From the NCBI GenBank assembly GCA_964019135.1, contig OZ025250.1:51769357-51833356 (forward strand): DNA of 64,000 bases, read 5' to 3'. Both the position numbers and the translations under genes were made by a program. This DNA comes from Arenicola marina. Its lineage: Eukaryota; Annelida; Polychaeta; Arenicolidae. Within the stretch, counting starts at the first letter, position 1. Each line of letters starts with the position of its first letter. This document shows positions 1-9,581 of this stretch, piece by piece. The notes beneath the pieces are model-generated. The model was not told where the DNA came from and searched no databases. It saw only the letters and a program-made list of their open reading frames with translations.

Positions 1-23
1 CGGATGAAACATGCCCCAGGCTA

Positions 24-265
24 GGTTGGTTGTATATTCAGGACGCTTTAACCACTTTTGGCCACATCGCGTCAATGGGAGAAGGAAGGGAGAGTGGAGC
101 CATGTCCCCGGGGGTAACCCCTACTCTTTGAAAGGAAAGTCATGTCATCTTTATCCTGCGACCACACACACAAGGCCACAGCGGGGCTCGAACCACCGAT
201 CCACGTGCCGATAGGCTTTCAGGTGACCAGAGCACTCAGTGCGAGCGCTCTAACCCATTGAATAG
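24..265 (-). mobile_element. tRNA-derived SINE, subfamily A
   Basis: The tRNA-like head lies at the right end (GCGCTCTAACCCA, the complement of an A box, at about 247-259) and a B-box-like GGGCTCGAACC lies near 184-194. The body includes GGAGCCATGTCCCCGG and the tail GGTTGGTTGTATATTCAGG. At least five more copies of this family lie in the window. It is a non-autonomous retroposon, not a tRNA gene. Confidence 0.8.
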
Positions 266-334
266 CTTTGTCTTGATAGTTTGAATACCGCATCACAAAC
301 ACGATCTGAAGGTTTGATAGACATGGTGGCGTAC

Positions 335-419
335 CTGCTGAGAGCTGCACCTTCCATAGTAAAGTTAGGAAAGCGACGCATGCGCAGTTCCTCCATGTAG
401 GGTGATTTCTCGGATTCGT
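335..419 (-). CDS. Candidate internal exon of an unrecognised gene
   Basis: On the minus strand a strong pyrimidine tract and TTCTTCCAG precede base 419, and CAG|GTACGC forms a good donor after base 335. The 85-nt exon is open and reads ESEKSPYMEELRMRRFPN followed by FTMEGAALS. The same frame stays open past the donor (RYATMSIKPSDRVCDAVFKL) up to the SINE at 265, so the true exon could be longer. I do not recognise the protein. No neighbouring exon is visible, so the rest of the gene would lie to the left of the window or be absent. It could be a chance open stretch with splice-like edges. Confidence 0.4.
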
Positions 420-573
420 CTGGAAGAAAACAATAATAACGGCTAAGACTTAATTCATTGAAATTGATAGAATGTTAAACTTCATGTCCCCATACGCCTC
501 GTATAATTCTGTACACCCGCTTCCGTGGCCCGACTACCTGTTTAGGATTCCTCATCGAAAAAACATCCGGTCT

Positions 574-792
574 CAGGGGCGGATCCAGAGAGGGGGGGGT
601 GTGTCCAGGGGGTCAATGCCGTTTTTCAAAATGTAGGCCATCTGAGGCGTGGGCCCCCCCCCCTTTTTGGCGTGGATCCCCCCCGGTCACAATTGTTCAG
701 TGGAGCCCCACTCCCCCCCCCCCCGCCCCGTCGTCCAAAAATTGTGTAGACCCCCTGGTCCAGAGCCCTTTCTAAATTCCCGGATCCGCCCA
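574..792. mobile_element. Short MITE with GGCGGATCC termini
   Basis: The left end reads CAGGGGCGGATCCAG and the right end GGATCCGCCCA, an inverted pair about 220 bp apart. The interior is rich in G and C homopolymers. Single, unpaired ends of the same type (GCGGATCCAG) recur near 23,289 and 23,745. This resembles a hAT-like non-autonomous element, but no target duplication was confirmed. Confidence 0.5.
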
Positions 793-949
793 TATGTCTG
801 TACTGCTCCTGTGTCCTAGACTATGGTGGCATAAATGTGTCAGGTAGCGAAAATCGTGAAGAGGAAACGCAAAAATGCGAAATCGCCGGTATGCGCGGGA
901 CGAGAATGCAATGACGCGGTGAGGCATTAGGCGAGGTCGAGAGCAAGCG

Positions 950-1505
950 CGCGGCGAGTAGACGCATGGGTGAGAAGGCGCGCGGCGAGGTCGCGATAAG
1001 GGGCGCGGCGAGATTGCGATAAGGCCCGCGGCGAGATCGCGATAAGGCGCGCGGCGAGATCGCGATAAGGCGCGCGGCGAGATCGCGATAAGGCGCGCGG
1101 CGAGATCGCGATAAGGCGCGCGGCGAGATCGCGATAAGGCACGCGGCGAGATCGCGATAAGGCGCGCGGCGAGATCGCGATAAGGCACCAGGCGAGATCG
1201 CGATAAGGCGCGCGGCGAGATCGCGATAAGGCGCCCGGCGAGATCGCGATAAGGCGCGCGGCGAGATTGCGATAAGGCGCCCGGCGAGATCGCGATCAGA
1301 CGCGCGGCGAGGTTGCGATAAGGCACGCGGCGAGATCGCGATAAGGCGCCCGGCGAGATCGCGATAAGGCGCCCGGCGACATCGTGATAAGGCGCCCGGC
1401 GAAATCGCGGTAAGGCGCCCGGCGAGATCGCGATAAGGCGCGAGGCGAGATCGCGATAAGGCGCGCGGCGAGATTGCAAGAAGGCGCGCGGCGAGATTGT
1501 GAGGC
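950..1505. repeat. GC-rich 23-bp minisatellite, about 24 copies
   Basis: The unit is 23 bp, built around GCGCGGCGAGATCGCGATAA, with several CpG sites and one GATC per unit. Copies differ by a few substitutions (GCGCGG versus GCCCGG). Because 23 is not a multiple of three and no stop is present on the minus strand, overlapping frames there are open for over 220 codons. These are not genes. Confidence 0.9.
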
Positions 1506-4077
1506 ACAAATATCTTAATCAGTTTCCGTGAAAATGCGTTGCGACATAAACCAGCGTCTTCACATAAAACATCGGTGTTTTAGGCCAGCATCTAAGATAT
1601 CTAAATATAATAACATATGTAAATAGGGGATGCAACGTACATGTATCTACCATACACAGAAGAGAAAGAGTGCGCTATGCATTTGTGGTAGTTCAAAATG
1701 ACAGGATGGGGTGGGGGGGGGGCGGGTCGTCTTGTTGAGTTGGTTGTTGTTTTGGTTCAGTTGATAAACGAATGGAAATTGCATGATGAAAGTGGAATTG
1801 CCGATGAAAAGGAATCGTTCGTCTTTTTGGCCATTACATTGAGCCAAGATACTTCTCTGGACACACGGAAATGACAGTGGCAGCCAGTCGGCTTACACGG
1901 TTTGAATAATTGTGAGTCATTCACGTTTATTCGGCCAGATTGGATAGATCGGCATTTTGAGCCACCTTTTTGTACACAAGGGCCAACTCAGGTCTAGGCA
2001 CCCCCGTTTACTTGGCCATCATTTTCCCGCTTTCATTTAACAGTCAATCCACACGATACAAAAAAAATCGGGTTCCAATCTCGATACATTTTTTTTAGAT
2101 CATCATGATTACTTACTTGCTCGAAGTTAACGAAACCCAATCCATGCGATTCAAGAACCAACGGTTTAATCAATCAATCTTAATTGATTACGGCAATTAA
2201 CCGGTCGGCGGCGACCACAGTATAATTAAGTACGTACCATTGTCTCGGCGCGGGATTAAAGCTAGACTGTACGAGGGCCACAGTCAATCAGTATTCCAAC
2301 AATGCAGCGACCGCATGTCACTGATTCCAAGCGGATTTCGACAAAATGCCGTGGCCAGAGATTAGAACGGTGCCCACCAACTCCACTTGCTGACGTCAGA
2401 TGGCAGCACTGAGGCTGGACTGGCATGTGAGTAAATGCGGCCGCGGTGACTGACCACCGATAGAAATGATGCTAATCGTGTATTTCACATGATAGCTGAC
2501 AGCCTCCCGATCGCTCATGTTATGTCAACACCGCCCCGCTGTGTGCTGACACGGGACGCAGGGGTTAAACCTGCTCACTCGACTACATCAGATGCAAATA
2601 CAATCAAACGATTTCTGGGTATTTTACTGGACAAAGTATGGTGTTGGTTGGTGCCCCTCTTCCACGAAATGAATTATTGTAGTAAATGGTAAGCGTGAGT
2701 CATACGTGAGCTATCCTGAAGCTTTGGTTTGCCCTAAGTGTAAGTTAGGGTCGAGGGAACACGACTGTCACATTTACATGTGTAACATCGACGTTCCTGA
2801 AACACTACATTACAGAACAAATTTCGTGGGAAAGCAATGGAGGGACCAGTGGATTTTTCCAAGGAAGAGAGACTGATTGCGTGAGTGGGTTTTTGAGAAA
2901 TGTGTACATTATTAAGACTAAAATCTACGATCTTCGTCTTATGTCGGTGTGCTTGGTGTGCCTGTCTGTGTGTCTGTCTTGTCACACATTATCTGTCGAA
3001 TGCCTAAAGATGTCGACTTCAAAATTCCCAAAAAGATGCGAAATGGCAATCGTCAGGCTAAGTTTGTAGATGAGAAATGTAGGTCAAAGGTCAAGATCAC
3101 AGGAGTTTTTCAAAATTCGCTTAACCATTGAAAGATAGGTCACGCTTCCAATGTCAAGGTGACAGCAATGTCAAGGTCACGAGACATGTTTTACCGCGTC
3201 ACTCCGTTAATATTGGGTCTAAAAATTCGCTGTTTGTTTGAGAGTATTCCCCGGAGAGAGGCGGAAACGCGTAACCGACTCAGATTTTTCCGGATACTGA
3301 AAGATTATCGAGTAATCGGCCAATCAATATTTAGCGTACGTCTATCTCGCGTCAATTGGCGTTTTGAAATTTCCAAGGCCATAACTCGATTAATGTTTGA
3401 GCTGAGAAGCCATTGTTTGGCGTTAACCTAAAAAAAAAGGTAAACTAAATAAAAAAAATTGCTATAGAATTGCTATAGGACGCTTAATTTGGCCGCTAGA
3501 GCGCTCGCCAGATGTACACCCTCCCTTCTGACGGTCCCATTATGAGTCAACGGCGATATCGACCGGCACTCCTTCGGGTTGCGATTGCCGCCGTTCGCTT
3601 ATAGCAACGCTAGAGAGTCGGGACTGGTTGCAAAAGACGGGCAAATGTCGACTTGGGTGAGGAATCCTCATTCGCTTTTAGCTTAGTTTCGCCGCTAGGG
3701 GGCTCCGTAATTCCGCAATATAGAGTCTGAGAACAGGGATTAGGGCGTGACCAAGCACACGTAGAAAGTCGGGATTTGGACGTATTCGCTTGAAATGGCG
3801 AGTCTACAACCCTAGTAGAGTGACGATGGCTCTTAATATGGTCGAACTAGTCCCCCAACCCCTGATTTTTGTCTTTTTTTCTCAAGCTTTGCTTGACAAT
3901 CTCAATCTGTTATATATATCTGCAGGTCCCGAAGGGAAAAGCGGCAGGGATGCCAGAGTGCACGTTGATGGCTTTGTATAAATGACAGCCACACTAGATA
4001 GGAATGTATGCATGATATATATATATTAATTTGCATTTTAAAAGTTTTAAAAGTTTCAGATATGTGCAATCTTGCGG
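1506..4077. other. No gene recognised
   Basis: No splice-bounded exon or conserved protein was seen here. A segment at about 2,670-2,738 (core AAGCGTGAGT then ATACGTGAGCTAT) is repeated at about 4,880-4,945, so part of this stretch is probably a worn repeat. The largest open frame (3,159-3,431) has no recognisable motif. Confidence 0.6.
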
Positions 4078-4290
4078 GGTCGTTTTGTGGCCTAGCAGGT
4101 GGCGCATTCAGCTATTGCCAGGCGTGCTCCGCTGGGCCAGCTCGGGGTTCCAGTCCCGTCTGTGTAAATGTCTACGTAAGTGCAAACCCAATGCCTTTCT
4201 TTTATGTTCTTCGCAAAGAGTAGGGGAGTTAATCCCAGAAACATGGCTCCTCTCTAACTTGACCCGTCCCATTGTCGCCTTATAACCCGG
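4078..4290 (+). mobile_element. tRNA-derived SINE, subfamily B
   Basis: The head reads TGTGGCCTAGCAGGTGG with a B-box-like GGGTTCCAGTCCC at about 4,146-4,158. The body shares TTCGCAAAGAGTAGG and ACATGGCTCC with subfamily A. A second member lies at 16,010-16,270 in the other orientation. It is clearly older and more diverged than the subfamily A copies. Confidence 0.6.
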
Positions 4291-4550
4291 GGTCAATTCG
4301 TTCAATTTAGGCCATCTGACCGAGCCGAAATCATGAGAGAGCAGCTTTAACATTGGTCACATAATTCGGTCTGCTTCGTCTTCGCCGGCCGCCACTGCTT
4401 GTCGCGTCGCGTCATTGTCAACAAATAAACAAAGCCTAATTGCGTTTAACGCCCATGTGGTGAGCTGATCGCCTTTAACATGCTGTTGTCAATTTCAATC
4501 GGTGTAAAGCGCCGCTGGCCTCGTAATCATCGGCTTGTCGGCAGGTGATC

Positions 4551-4795
4551 AGCGCGATGGCACAATTCCTCCATTGACCACCTGAGTGCCTAACGGCGCG
4601 TGGATCGGTGGTTCGAGCCCCGCTGTGGCCATGTCTGTGTGGTCGTAGGATAAAGATTCCATGTCCTTCTTCGCAAAGAGGAGGGGGTTGCCCCCGGGGA
4701 CATGGCTCCACTCTCCCTTCCTTCTCCCATTGACGCGATATGACCAAAAGTGGTTATAAAATGTCCTGAATATACAACCAACCAGCCAACCTCTA
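4551..4795 (+). mobile_element. tRNA-derived SINE, subfamily A
   Basis: The B box is GGTTCGAGCCCCGC. The body includes GACATGGCTCCACTCTCCC and the tail ATATACAACCAACC. The A-box part of the head is degenerate (AGCGCGATGG). Confidence 0.75.
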
Positions 4796-5279
4796 TTTGC
4801 AGGCCACGGATCATTGTTTTGGGCACTTCTTTGTACACATGGGTTTACTTAGTCCATCGTCCATGTTAGAGCCCACGAATTGCATTATGGGTAAATGATA
4901 AGCGTGAGTGATACGTGAGCTATGCTGAAACTATGGTTTGGCCAAACGTGGAAAAAGCACCGGGTTATCCTGGGACAAATAAACGAGTGCCAACAAACTT
5001 AGTTGGGGTGGGGGGGGGGGGTCCGGCCCTATCCACAATTCAATGGCTTTATTATACTGTATATCATATTTATACTTGTTCCGCATCAGTTTCTGTTCCT
5101 GGACAAGAAAAGGAAAACAGGCAAAAAACTGTTATTTGCCTCCCCCCCACCCCCGCCCCCCTGCCCTCCCATCCTTCACCGGCGACAGGTGCGGTGGCAT
5201 TTAAGAAAATTTGCCCCCACCACCCCAACATATTTTTTGTTGCGCCGCCTATGCATTTGTCCCAAAAATGAATTTTGTG

Positions 5280-5455
5280 TTTTATACGACGTTTGGCACA
5301 TATGTCAAAACGGTGTGCACTTATGTCAAAACGGTTTGCACATGTCCAAACGGTTTGCACATGTCAAAACGGTGTGTATATTTCAAAACGGTTTGCACAT
5401 ATGTAAAAATGGTGTGCACAGATGTCAAAACGGTGTGCACATATGTCAAAACCTG
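5280..5455. repeat. About 21-bp degenerate tandem repeat, about 8 copies
   Basis: Repeats of a unit like CATATGTCAAAACGGTGTGCA with frequent substitutions. No coding or regulatory role is apparent. Confidence 0.7.
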
Positions 5456-5479
5456 GCAAAACCCTATTTCCATCAGTCA

Positions 5480-5627
5480 ACCAACATAGGGTGAATGTGT
5501 GTTTTCCCAAAGGGTAGCGAGTTAGGCCCGGAGACTTGGCGCCTCGCCGCATCGCCCCTTCCCATTATCGCGATATGACCCACGGATGGTGGCCTAACGG
5601 CACGTGGACCGCTGTGGCCATGTCTAT
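5480..5627 (+). mobile_element. SINE fragment upstream of a second copy
   Basis: Scrambled pieces of subfamily A (TATCGCGATATGACC, CCTAACGGCACGTGGA, CCGCTGTGGCCATGTCT) directly precede the longer copy at 5,628. This looks like a partial tandem copy or an insertion of one SINE beside another. Confidence 0.55.
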
Positions 5628-5848
5628 ATTGAGCGCTTTGGCCACCTGAGAGCCTAACGGCACGTGGATGGGTGGTTCGCTCCCCGCTGTGGCCATGTCT
5701 GTATGCTCGCAGGATAGAGGTCCCATGTCCTTCTTCGCAAAGAGTAGGGGGTTACCCCCCGGGGACATGGCTCCACTCTCCCTTCCTTCTCCCGTTGACG
5801 CGATATGACCAAAAGTGGTTAAAGCGTCCTGAATATACAACCAATCTC
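5628..5848 (+). mobile_element. tRNA-derived SINE, subfamily A
   Basis: It carries CCTGAGAGCCTAACGGCACG, a mutated B box (GGTTCGCTCCCC), GACATGGCTCCACTCTCCC and the tail CCTGAATATACAACC. It lacks a clear A box. Confidence 0.7.
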
Positions 5849-8058
5849 CTTAGGAGAGCTCACTCGGTCTGGAAATCGCAGACACACAGCTTCGTGCTGT
5901 CTGGCGCTCACTCATTGTGCACCCCTCAGAGCTCATCTTGATACGTTGACCCTGTTCGCTCATACACTAGTGTCGTCCTCGGGTTCATGAATGGTTCGGG
6001 TTTCAAGCAATCATAATTCAGTCTACGTCACAAAAAAAGGATATGGAGTAATTAAATTTTTTGTGAGATTATCATTATTTTATAACAAATTGCACACATT
6101 GATAAATTCGGGATTTTATTTTATAACTTCTGTTGACTTAAAAGGTAGTTTATGGGTAAATTGATTGGTAAAAGATATATATATATATATATATGATTTA
6201 TCATAGTTTGAGAAGTGTGGCAAGTCTTGGTTACAGCATTTGTACAACCTCGGACATCAACTCGACCAAACGGCGTAATTTTGCGCCAAACTACGCAGTG
6301 CAGGTTCCGGTTTAATTGTTAAATATAGACAGCTGAATGGTTTATGTAAATATTCAGTTGAATTAATATTTTTGAGAAAGAAAGTACCCATTAGGTGTTT
6401 GATGCGTTGAATTCATAATATCTGGAATAGCGTTTTCACCTCAGATGTTTTGTAACAGTTTTTAACAATTTTGTTTACCAAAGTATTACTGCCCGCCTCA
6501 TGCGTACAGCGCACCAGATGTTCAAAGGGGAACCGACATTAACTTCACGAAACGCCCAATGAACGCCCCGGACTATTTACAGTTTGCAACGAGTCCTGGG
6601 ATTGGCCAATATTTCTTATACTTCTCCAGCATCAAATTAACGGGCATTCAATTTTTATGGCGTAATATATTGGGTTAATATATTGAAAGTCCCTTTGGTC
6701 CTGGATGCCGGACTTGATTGAAGCCTTCGGAAATTACAAGGAATATATGTTTGCATGATATGTACGCCATTGAAACCACTAGTATTGGATCTGGCGAGCT
6801 GCAACTTTTTTTCAAAATTAAGATTTTAAGGGAAACCAGATTCGGAACTGACCGATCGTCAGATAACAAATGTTTACTAAACAAAGTTTAAAATTATGTG
6901 TGTTCGTTATCGGTAACCACATTAAACAAATACAGTTCATACACACACAACTTATGCATTGCCAAAAAAACATTTTAAAAACAAGTCAAAATCTATAAAT
7001 AGCGTAGCGTTCCACTTGTAGCAGAACTTTATTCCATTAAGACATTGAGCGTTCCTCTGTTGAGTAACTACCACAGCAAGAGATTGATCTCGGGAGTACT
7101 AGAATGTTTCACCCGGGGATCCTTTCACTGAAGGGTTACGAGCACGTCATTCAATATGCATGTATAATATGCTAATTTAACGAGCGTTCCTCACTTTACG
7201 AAAGTAATAAATTTCAACTTTCTTTATGAAAATTATTCTGCTTAATATAATTCAAAGTACTGTTTCCAAGATTGTTAGAATACAAAACACATTTCTCCAG
7301 CCTTCCCATAGAGCTATAAAGATGATCGAGCAACTGTTGTAGTGAAACGATCTCCTGGTTCAGCTTCCATAACAAAACGATGGTTCCTCAAAACACAATT
7401 CATGGCCTGACAATAAAGTGCGTAGATTCAGCGCCATAGTCATAGAAGGCGGAACGGAAACACCGAGACGTGTGTATAACTTCATCACAAAAAAACATCA
7501 CAAACTTGCGACGTAAATGCATGATATTGTACTGCATGAAACTTGTTGAGATCAAACTCCTAAATACGACAGTAGCCCTTGGAATACATCTATAAGCTTT
7601 GGTTTGTTTCCGTGATGTAATTGACACATATCGACTCATTTCGCTGGAGTAGGGACTCAACCCTTCCAGAACAGTCTCAAACAAGGGGTCAGTCATTTGC
7701 AAGATTATACTTGAAAAAAAAAAGATATATCGTTACCAGAAAAGTAGGCGCTACCCTGTTACTGGTACTACTGAAGAACCACAAACCAATATAGATACAC
7801 CTGACATCACGATAACGAAATAAACAAAAAACTGACAAACTGCTATGAATTGTTATCATAAAAGTCACTATTTTTAACGCTCAGAAAATCAATGACCGCA
7901 GGCGGCAGATTTGAAACTGCGCCGATCTGGCAGAAGTCTCTTATTTTCATGTGAACATGTATATCGATAGTACTAAGTCAAAATGCTCACACAGAAAGCA
8001 GCCAAACATCCCACAAAACGACAGATACCAAGCTTAGTCTCTTTATATATCACACCGG
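5849..8058. other. No gene recognised
   Basis: AT-rich spacer with a short (AT)n run near 6,173-6,195. The open frame at 7,400-7,702 (minus) lacks splice context and recognisable motifs. I see no RNA gene. Confidence 0.55.
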
Positions 8059-8270
8059 GGCCGGCGCGATAGCTCAGTGGGTTAGAGCGCTCGCCTGGAG
8101 TGCTCTGGCCACCTAACGGCACGTGGGTCGGTGGTTCTGTGGCCATGTCTGTGTGGTCGCGTAAAGAGTAGGAGGTTACCCCCGGGGACATGGCTCCACT
8201 CTCCCTTCCTTCTCCCATTGACGCGAAATGACCAAAAGTGGTTGAAGCGTCCTGAATAACCAACCAACCA
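8059..8270 (+). mobile_element. tRNA-derived SINE, subfamily A, head intact
   Basis: This is the best head in the window: GCGATAGCTCAGTGGGTTAG (A box) at about 8,066-8,085. The B-box region is shortened (GGTGGTTCTGTGGCC). The body ends GACCAAAAGTGGTTGAAGCG and CCAACCAACCAG. It lies about 600 bp beyond the 3' end of the choline transporter coding sequence. Confidence 0.8.
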
Positions 8271-8390
8271 GTTATACATCACAGGCTATTCCCATCGATA
8301 AGCTATCAATCACACAACCTGGAACTTACGATCATGACTGGTGAGCAGTCTTGACTGGTCGTGGTAGGTTTTACCATGTGTTACATCATT

Positions 8391-8620
8391 TAAACCGCCA
8401 GACCTACACTACCGTAGAACCGCCAGACCTACACTACCGTAGAACCGCCGTTGCGCCTTCATGCGGTGTGCATTATAGGTTATTTATAGAAACGGTGTAG
8501 GACGCACTGACGGTTCTACGGTACTCAGGCGGCCGGCCGCGCGGGGCCTGCAAACCGCCACGCATTTCAACGCAACGGCGGTTTAATAAAAGATCTTTTA
8601 AACCGCCGTTGCGTTGAAAA
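8391..8620. repeat. Small hairpin-rich element
   Basis: Two tandem copies of about 26 bp (AACCGCCAGACCTACACTAC) are followed, at 8,565-8,619, by a near-perfect stem. TTTCAACGCAACGGCGGTTT pairs with its complement around a short loop containing AAAAGATCTTTT. It is probably a worn fold-back element. Confidence 0.55.
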
Positions 8621-8744
8621 CATGACGTAACACTTGGAATGACAGAAACACCGAGCACTAAATACACATTTTTTCAAACTATAAAATTGAAATCTCTGCA
8701 ATAATAAATACAGTAAAATGTCTTTTACGTTTAAATATCTTATT

Positions 8745-8750
8745 TTTATT
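8745..8750 (-). terminator. Candidate poly(A) signal of the choline transporter gene
   Basis: AATAAA on the minus strand, about 127 bp past the stop codon at 8,877, in AT-rich DNA. This is sequence and position only. Confidence 0.4.
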
Positions 8751-8876
8751 TTTGCTGCTCCCGGCCTTATGTCTGCACGCGCAACGAAAGCATATTAAAG
8801 AATCGTATAAATTATGGTTGATGTTATGAGATCGTTTAGCACTGATATTGACAGCTCCCCCTTGTGAGATAATAAA

Positions 8877-9581
8877 TCATCCCTCCGTTCCCGAAATGAG
8901 TCGGAAACACGTGTCGTTGTCAGATAATAACTTCTCCCCGGCTGGCGCCGATCCGTTACACTTATCACCATGGTCGCCGCCGCCGGAGGTACCCGTGTGT
9001 TGAGACAATAACGGATCCCCGGTGTGCACACCGGCGCTACCCGTGTCTTGGGACAATAACTGATCCCTGGTGTTGCACTCCGCCCCGGAAGGTGGCGCCC
9101 TATCGTCGAGAGGGCTCACGTCCACCTCCCGGGGCCCACAGTTCCGGTAGGCGAAGCAATGGAAGAAATCCACTTTGCCGGGGAGGATCTTCTCGGTGAA
9201 TAGCCACCGCGTTAAGCACGAGACAGCGATGAGAGTCACCAGGGAACTCAGCATGGCGAACGTCCTGAAGGGGAAGCGTTGCTGCGCCGTGAGCGGGTCG
9301 TAGTAGGGGTACCGGATGAAGGGCGGGAGGGAAATGGCCGGCTCCCCCGCCCCGACCCTCAGCAGGACGCCCACGATGAACCCGGCCAGGGACCCGTAGC
9401 TGTTGGCTGGCGGCACGAACAGGGCACACGTCAGCTGGGGTGTCATGACGACGAAGATGAAGTCGGCCGCCAGGATGAAGAGGCCGTATATAGAGGAGAC
9501 CACGGCGGCGATGGTCGTTGCTATGGCAGCGACGATGACCAGGGAGACGCGCTGGACCCAAAGTAACTCACGTTGGGACGC
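8877..9581 (-). CDS. SLC5A7: Choline transporter coding exon 9 and stop
   Basis: Residues 364-597 and TGA after acceptor TTTTTATCCAG. It begins [17 protein letters not shown], then [34 protein letters not shown] and [18 protein letters not shown]. This covers the last membrane helices, as in human VYGLWYLSSDLVYIVIFPQ and FPFKTLAMVTSFL. The cytosolic tail holds three LLS sites (RDQLLS, GDPLLS, GEKLLS), partly as a repeat. Dileucine-like signals drive endocytosis of CHT1 in mammals; equivalence here is inferred. Confidence 0.93.
   Translation of the reverse strand, partial: ASQRELLWVQRVSLVIVAAIATTIAAVVSSIYGLFILAADFIFVVMTPQLTCALFVPPANSYGSLAGFIVGVLLRVGAGEPAISLPPFIRYPYYDPLTAQQRFPFRTFAMLSSLVTLIAVSCLTRWLFTEKILPGKVDFFHCFAYRNCGPREVDVSPLDDRAPPSGAECNTRDQLLSQDTGSAGVHTGDPLLSQHTGTSGGGDHGDKCNGSAPAGEKLLSDNDTCFRLISGTEG

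Noticed and set aside
772-1509. 245- and 228-codon frames on the minus strand
   Set aside because: Both are translations of the stop-free 23-bp minisatellite in different frames.
3159-3431. 90-codon frame with basic residues
   Set aside because: No motif, no splice signals, and composition similar to the flanks.
8059-8140. tRNA gene suggested by TAGCTCAGTGGGTTAG
   Set aside because: The cloverleaf cannot be completed, the same segment recurs with a fixed 3' body and tail, and it is the head of a SINE.
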